A stretch of DNA of 64,000 nucleotides from Bifiguratus adelaidae (Eukaryota; Mucoromycota; Endogonomycetes; Endogonales), in the NCBI GenBank assembly GCA_002261195.1, contig MVBO01000071.1, positions 1 through 64,000 of the forward strand, given 5' to 3'. Below, in pieces: positions 58,130 through 64,000 of this stretch; within the stretch, counting starts at the first letter, position 1, and every line of letters starts with the position of its first letter. The position numbers were made by a program, and so were the translations under genes. The notes beneath the pieces are model-generated. The model did no database searches. It saw only the letters and a list, made by a program, of their open reading frames with translations, and was not told the DNA's origin.

Positions 58130-59579
58130 TTACCAACCATCATCCGAATCAATCTTACGAGGACTGGCACTACGCTTTCTAGGGCTCTTGTCTCTGCCAT
58201 TTCGATCGCGATCGGCAGAGCTGTCTCGGCCTCTGGAAGCACGTCCACTTTTGCCAGAGTCGTCTCCGTTGCGATCGCTGTCCCTATCGCGTCTGTCCTT
58301 GTCATCGTCACGGCGACCAGATTTCGGGGCACGATCACGGTCATCGTCCGAGTTGCGACGGCGATCATCGCGGTCACGGTCGTTTCTGTCCCGGCGTGAA
58401 GAGCGTCGAGGAGAAGGAGATTTTGATCTTGACCGAGACCTACGGCGGGCAGGAGAGCGAGAGCGAGAGCGTGACCGGCGGGGAGGCGATTTGGATCGTG
58501 ATCTGGCACGGTCGTCGCGTTTGGGTTGCTGCGTGTTTATGAGTACGGATACTCTGAGTCGAAGGCGCGTAACCACCTACCTCGCGCAAGCTGATTTTGG
58601 CGCCTCGAATTTCACCATTGTTCAACGTATCCAAGGCATGCTTCATGTCATCATAGTTTGCAAATTCAACCACACTAAGCCAAGTTGAGATGGCAATTCC
58701 AGGGACTTATGAGCGGACTTACCCTTCACCTTCACGATCCTTGAGGACGTCGGCAAATGTAACAGTGCCTCCAGCTTGCTTAAAGTAATCCTTGATATCC
58801 TATGATGAGATAAAACCAGACCAAACCATGAGAACATTGCCAATGTAGCCATAGACAAGCAAGCCAAACAAGGGCAGGGCATCCACGTGCGAATCTAGTC
58901 CCAGAAGCAGTGATCCCAAGGTGGAAGAAACAGCCATGCAAGGCGACTCTTTCGTGGTACACCGTGCATCTTTGTCATACTACTTTTCGTAGTGTAAAAG
59001 AGACAAGCCAGATTCACTTTCGACACTAGCCAACAAACCAGCGCCGTGGAGCCAACAAGCCAAACAAGCCAAGATGTCGTACCTGCCAAGTCGTACGGGG
59101 AGCGAGCCCATCAATAATGATACGATACTTTTGAGAGTTGGAAGGACGATCGGCCCTGATGGTTGATCAAGCGTTAGAGCAAACGCCACTACTTTTGAAA
59201 ACCTACCTATCATCCCGTCTACGATCTCTATCGGCGCGAGTACCTCGAGCAAGCTCCACAATCAGTCTGTGGGAAAACGAGACGGGCTGTGTGAGTAGGA
59301 GCAGACACGGTGGCAAGCGTAAGCCTAGTGGCCTCCCACCATTCTTCCACCGCACTTGTCGTGAACACAAGTGATGATCGCTTACCTCTCACCCATGAAG
59401 CTCTTGCCATGGAAATCGTAAACGACGTCCTCGGCATCTCGACGATCGCGGAATTCCACAAATCCAAAGCCATTCTTGAGAGTGATCTCACGAATGTCGC
59501 CATAAGAGCGAAAGAGACGCTCAATATCGCGAGTCCGGGCGTCCGGAGAGAGCTTTCCCAGATACACGCGAGTGGTCAT
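58130..59579 (-). CDS. SR splicing factor with two RRMs
   Basis: Exons 59579-59386, 59266-59207, 59155-59083, 58799-58723, 58674-58581 and 58528-58130 give 298 aa. RRM1 has RVYLGKLSPDARTRDIE and KNGFGFVEF; RRM2 (pseudo-RRM like SRSF1) has YRIIIDGLA, TWQDIKDYF and EGEGVVEFANYDDM. The C-terminal 130 residues are an RS/RD domain (RSRSKSPPRRSRSRSRSP). It should act in splice-site selection and mRNA export and be phosphorylated on RS repeats. Intron 3 (59082-58800) is 283 nt, about five times the local norm, and carries repeated TGGCTTG motifs, which hints at regulated splicing. Confidence 0.92.
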
Positions 59580-59626
59580 TAGAAATAAAAACGAAGAGTG
59601 TGAAATCTGCTCAGTGGCTTTCCATT

Positions 59627-62411
59627 TTATACATCATCCTCTCCCAAAGCTTGATCTTTATCCACAAACATCATGGAGGATAGGTCTGCGTTGGAAAATG
59701 CGCTGGAGTCATCTGGAAGGTTGAGAAAGTCTAGTTAGGGTGAGTAAGCAAGAGGAGGGCGACAAAGACGTCATCGGCTCACCTTCGCTCATGGCATTGG
59801 CATCGGGCCAATCGGTTGCCAAGTCTGCAAAAGAAGAGGTCATCCAGGTGTCATTGCCCTCGGTTGAGCTGGCATTTCCCAGGCTCTGAGAGGGTGGACC
59901 GGCGTCTAAGTTCCAATCCGACAAAGGCGATGTAGTATTATCAATCAGGGAATTCATGGAGGGGTCACCATTCTTGGGTAGGATGAGCGGGGATGCTCTT
60001 TTGGGCGGCTGCTGTTTGTACCAATCATTTGCAGAGGATGCATCTCGCGCGGTAATGAGAGGTGAAGAATAGGGGGAAGCGAGGGGACTTTGCTGGTAAT
60101 TGGCAATGTTGATGCCGGGTGATGGACCACCCTTCATGATCAAGCCTGCGGATGGCGAGTAGGTGGAATATCCACCGCTGGAGATCAAGTGCGTATTTGG
60201 AGGAGTCGTGTAGGGTCCTTCCTGAGAAGAAGGAATGATGGAGGCAACGGCCGCAGCGCCAAGTCGATTGGCGTTCAAGCGCTTGTTGTTGTTTTGCTGC
60301 CATCGCTTATCATTAAGTCGACCGTGGCCAGAGGGATCATGGATAATTGGTGAATGGATATGGCTGCCAGAGGTTGAAGGGCCATTGGATGCCATGGTGG
60401 ATGCCGATCCAACTGGGGCAATCCGAGGAGAACTTGGATTACTATAAGGCGTGAATCGTGAGGAAGACCCTGCTGTGGACCGTGATGGCTGCGTTTGTAA
60501 GAAGGATTTCGGCGGAGAAGAAAGGTGCATTTGTGCTATCGATTGCTGAAGGAGAGCTGCCTGTGGAAGTGAACTATTTCCAAAGTTCATGCCTGCAGGC
60601 GCAGCTGTGCTTTCGTCAGGTCGCGGCTGAGGTTGGATATTAAGGTGATAATTTGCCGTTGACGTAGCTGTCGCGTTATATCGTGATGAAGCTGGCTCAG
60701 ACGTCTCTCTGGGAATTGAGGAGTCTTGTGGTGTGGAGGTCACGTCTCTTTGCCTTTGTTTCTCTTGTAATCGAGCAACCGTATTCCAGTCATTTTGTTT
60801 CATAGCCCGTACGATATCCCGTTCCTCCATCAATCGCTCCGCCAAGATTGCCTTCTTTCCTGTGGCTATTTTACCCCGCTTCTTTAGCATTTCCTTCAGT
60901 TCGGCGACAGTGACATCGTCAAAATCCACTTTTTCAAGCTCTTCATGCATTTGCGCAAGGTGGTCAGCTTGAGACATGGGGGCCAGAGCTTGCGGCTGCT
61001 TGCGTGCACTACGCTCGATTTGTATCGGCATCGGCGCTTCCCTTGATCGTCCGAAACCGTTGCTTTGCGCTAAAGCAATAGGTTGGTCAGGAAGATGCGG
61101 AGGGAGTGAATTGGAACGTTTTCGTCGCTGTGGGTGGGCCGGAGGCGTTCCGCTGCGGTGTGGCGGTGAAACACTGCTTTTTTTAATGGCAGTGATCTGT
61201 GGTGCTTGTAGTGGTTGCTGGCTGTACGCAAGTTGACTCGGATCTCTTGCACTTGTGAAAGTAAAGGTTCCAAAGTCGCCCATAGACAATGGTCGAGAAG
61301 ACACAGTAGGTCCAGTACGTTGACGCGGCAAGGGCATTTGCCTATTGGTGGCATCTCGCATGGATGCATCTCTCGATGTCGACCGTTGCTCGACCAGAGG
61401 TGCGAGTGGGTGAGAAGAAGATGGAAGGGAGGCGGGTGAACCGTTTTCCATCGTGGGGTAGGAAAACATGGATTGTTGCTGTGTATTGCCAGTATTCGTC
61501 TCGTCCTTTTGATCTACCTCATCGATGTCGTCGCCTAGCCGAAATGGACTGAAAAGCATTTGCGAGCTAGTAGGTGGAGGGCTCCTCATATGCTTGTTTG
61601 CGTTGCCCGTATTCGGCTGTGGTCCCTGATTTCCAAGCATTTGTGACGACAGAAGAGTGTTGCTGATGGGAAAGTTTGGGGACAAGAGAGCAGAGAAGTT
61701 AGTCACTTCGGGTATGGCCGAAAGAGATGCACTTCGTCGGCGAAGTCTTGGAGGTGTCATAGGGGTAGACAAACCGCTGCTATTTCTCTGTGGAGAATTT
61801 GCCCAAGCGGCAGGTGAAACATGTGAGGGGATTGGTGCAACAACCGCTGGAGTCTTGAATGTTGGGCCTTGCGACATTGCTGAGCTCATGCCGGCATTCG
61901 ACGAGGATGATAGGTCAAAAGTATCGGAGACAGGGATGTTGATGGAATCCGCATAGTCCGGGGCAGGTGAGAAGGGAGTATTATTCGTAGTAGCAATATA
62001 AGGCTCTGGCGTTTGTGGTCGAGGAGGAACGTCGGTGGCGCCGACATAGGACGGTATCGCGTTTGTTGAAGGGAAGTATTGTCCTAGTTGTTGCTGCTTT
62101 AGAGGGCTGTTTTGTCCAAAGTAATAATTGGCGAACATGGTATTCGGAACACCCTTGCCGTCAAGTCTGTAATCTGCGTTGGCTCCGGTATCGTTGTTGT
62201 AAGCGAACAGAGGATCTTTGTTTCCATCACCAGAGCTCATGATTGAGAGTCCACTATTGCCAATTAGGCTGTTCTGCCGAATGAAGGCCGTTTGGAACGC
62301 GAACATGAGATCTGAAGAGTTTCCCACGAGGACGTTGTCGAGATCTGCATTATCGAGGTTATCGAGTAGGAAGTCGCTCGGATTGAACGTGGCATTAGAA
62401 GGCTCCTGCAT
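59627..62411 (-). CDS. SAP-domain protein, disordered
   Basis: Exons 62411-59783 and 59730-59627 give 910 aa. A SAP motif (DFDDVTVAELKEMLKKRG through KKAILAERLMEERD, about residues 495-530) predicts DNA or RNA binding. The remainder is Ser/Pro/Gln/Asn-rich and mostly disordered. The N terminus (FNPSDFLLDNLDN) and the C-terminal exon (DFLNLPDDSSAFSNADL) both hold short acidic-hydrophobic motifs like transcription activation segments. A transcription or chromatin regulator is likely; I cannot name the orthologue. The terminal exon lies beyond an in-frame stop in the unspliced frame, joined by GTGAGC...CTAG. Confidence 0.8.
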
Positions 62412-62503
62412 GATGTAACAAGTCTGGACACGACTGGCTACGTGAGCAAGTGAGGCGTCGCTGTGCGCAGCGTGAGTCCAAGTCGCTCGATTGACCGTTT
62501 GCG

Positions 62504-62516
62504 CCCTAACCCTTAA
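62504..62516 (-). promoter_or_regulatory. TTAGGG-type element upstream of the SAP gene
   Basis: CCCTAACCCTTAA, i.e. TTAAGGGTTAGGG on the gene strand, about 95-105 bp before the start of the SAP gene. The same GGGTTAGGG core occurs upstream of HSF and V-ATPase and near 221-230. Confidence 0.35.
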
Positions 62517-62520
62517 TAAA

Positions 62521-62679
62521 TTACATTTGGCTCGTGCTTGGCGGTGTGACAGGATGTGGAGTCGCGGTAGAGGGGACTGATGCTTGATCGATGCGTCGTT
62601 TTGTATGCGAAGGCATCAGCGAGCGAGGAAGGGTAATGTGAGTAGTGCAATGGTTTGATGCATCACTCAGTGTCGTCAT
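62521..62679 (-). CDS. Possible 52-codon ORF, doubtful
   Basis: An open frame MTTLSDASNHCTTHITLP through HPVTPPSTSQM ends just upstream of the SAP gene. Composition is protein-like but there is no family match and no supporting exon; it may be the last exon of a gene further upstream or chance. Confidence 0.2.
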   Translation of the reverse strand: MTTLSDASNHCTTHITLPRSLMPSHTKRRIDQASVPSTATPHPVTPPSTSQM

Positions 62680-63900
62680 GATTCGTATAATACTTCGCGC
62701 ATTGGTCTGTTTTCTGCAAGTGTACATACAGTATGGTATCTAGTATCAGGTCGACAGAACACCTATCTGGAATAAATGGCGAAGACGAGTTATATGTCAA
62801 CAAAGAGCCAGCTGCGAACGAACGAAACTTGGATCGAGTTGTATGAGCGTGTACTAATGCGTGTTTTGGGGTGTGGTTTAATTCTATATCCCCCAAGATA
62901 TTTTACCTGTCCGGCAAAAATACACGTCATCGTGAGGCTGACCTCAGTATTTGCTTGCAATTCGACACAAAAGACAAGTTCATACCAGCGTCGGACTTGT
63001 GCTCTCAAGAACCTTAAAGACGAGCCGAGGCCCCACATCAAGATTTAGAACTTAACGACACCGGGCAAGTGAAGACGATCAATCTCATCTAAAGCTAAAT
63101 TTCTCCACTATGGCAATATTCTCCATGTCACCGTCATTCGCTCAGCCACATAGGCTATACAGCCTTTGCCATGACGCGAACGTGGTCGGATAAGGTGGCC
63201 TCGACGTGAGCCGAGAATTTGGTGGAATGCATCCATGCGAAGCCGAGTGGAACATCCGTGTGACATCCATTGGCGGGATAGCGGGATGACTGCGCCATTA
63301 AAGCGATGCAATCAATCGCTTGAGGAATGTAGGAGTCAATCGTTTCACGTCCATTCAATGATGTGGGTGTAGTCAGTGCTTTTCTGAGAGGATTATTTTG
63401 AATTGATTAGCTCTCCATGCCCACCATACATGTCCCCTGCTGCTCTACATTACGTCTCAATGCCTGGGCTTAACGCGAACGTGTGAAATGGCACCTTTGG
63501 TAGATCTCAAAAGCCCAACAATTTCAGCCAATCATCGAGCTTGCCTGTCATCGTTGAAAATTTGGTATGTTTGTAGGGAATTAGGTTGCCGGTGCGCCGA
63601 GATATGAATTGAGCACATTATGATGTCTTGCACACGATCTGATTGTAATAAAATGACATTGGAGGGATCCTATTGGATTGCACGGCGATGGAACCTGATG
63701 AAAACAAAGTCTAACTCTTATTTGAATTATTATTGTGAAACTTAACAGGGCAGTGGACCTCAAGGCTTGTATGACGGTGAAAATCTGCTTTGTCATCCAG
63801 ACCTTGTTTACGTGTATTTAAGAAGCAGCTGCCGACGTGGATCTCATTCCTGGTCTGTCAAATAGTGCAACCATCAATTGTATCTTTTATACGACTGACC
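62680..63900. other. Long intergenic stretch, nothing recognised
   Basis: About 1.2 kb with no convincing coding frame or structural RNA; frames on both strands are short and broken. The right part must contain the promoter of the secreted-protein gene. Confidence 0.45.
63816..63823 (+). promoter_or_regulatory. TATA-like box TATTTAAG
   Basis: TATTTAAG lies 78-85 bp upstream of the start codon of the edge gene, a normal distance for a fungal TATA element. Such a box fits a strongly regulated, secreted-protein gene. Confidence 0.4.
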
Positions 63901-64000
63901 ATGCGCATGCATCTTTTCAATGCCACCGTCATTAGCCTTGCTGCTTTGGCAATCGCGACACCTGTTCGAAGAAACAGCAATTGGAGCAATTGGAGCAACT
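63901..64000 (+). CDS. Secreted protein, truncated by window edge
   Basis: The frame opens MRMHLFNATVISLAALAIAT, a signal peptide with a likely cleavage near ATP/VRR, and is followed by NSNWSNWSN, the beginning of an Asn-Trp-Ser repeat. Only 33 codons are inside the window. Repeats of this kind occur in cell-wall or effector-like small secreted proteins; nothing more can be said. Confidence 0.6.
   Translation, partial: MRMHLFNATVISLAALAIATPVRRNSNWSNWSN

Overview
The window is nuclear DNA of a fungus. It is gene-dense (about 30 protein genes plus one tRNA in 64 kb), nearly every gene is cut by short introns of about 36-75 nt with GTAAGT-type donors and CTAAC-like branch sites, and intergenic spaces are often under 200 bp. 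The gene content (RalGAP alpha, RasGEF, APEX1-type and endonuclease IV-type AP endonucleases, UBE2W, GEN1/Yen1, Gfo/Idh oxidoreductase, HSF) fits a non-Saccharomycotina fungus, either a basidiomycete or an early-diverging lineage. I cannot fix the phylum from sequence alone. No transposon, CRISPR array or viral insertion was recognised. Exon structures given here were traced by hand; reading frames close for the models with listed joins.

Layout. 0-4.6 kb: tRNA-Ala, FKBP12, a hidden small subunit of serine palmitoyltransferase, an intronless methyltransferase, and a PAP2 lipid phosphatase. 4.7-14.5 kb: a very large RalGAP-alpha-like gene and a RasGEF-like gene whose start codons face each other, then a 70-aa membrane protein. 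14.9-21.3 kb: an alpha/beta hydrolase, weak coding-like segments, a DUF1770-like protein and a DHX40-type helicase. 21.3-25.4 kb: an unknown gene, a secreted lysyl-endopeptidase-like protease and the mRNA cap methyltransferase. 25.5-34.3 kb: a cluster of DNA-repair genes (RAD51AP1-like, APEX1-like, GEN1/Yen1-like, APN1) interrupted by a membrane-anchored universal stress protein. 34.3-38.8 kb: a zinc finger-bromodomain-kinase-AT-hook fusion. 39-50.6 kb: MFS transporter, CMR1/WDR76, V-ATPase subunit a, a UBE2W-like E2 and a possible SLF2/CANIN protein. 50.8-62.4 kb: HSF, a Pro/Gln-rich protein, MSP1, mitochondrial uL23, a Gfo/Idh dehydrogenase, an SR splicing factor and a SAP-domain protein. 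62.4-64 kb: a largely empty stretch, then the start of a secreted protein running off the edge.

The main points of novelty are: an apparent one-nucleotide exon in the UBE2W-like gene; the bromodomain-kinase fusion; a fungal RAD51AP1-like protein with its C-terminal RAD51-binding motif; unusually frequent GC-AG introns with an invariant GCAAGT donor (7 of about 98 traced); several genes too small or fragmented for simple ORF calling; and a RasGEF/RalGAP pair with abutting start codons.
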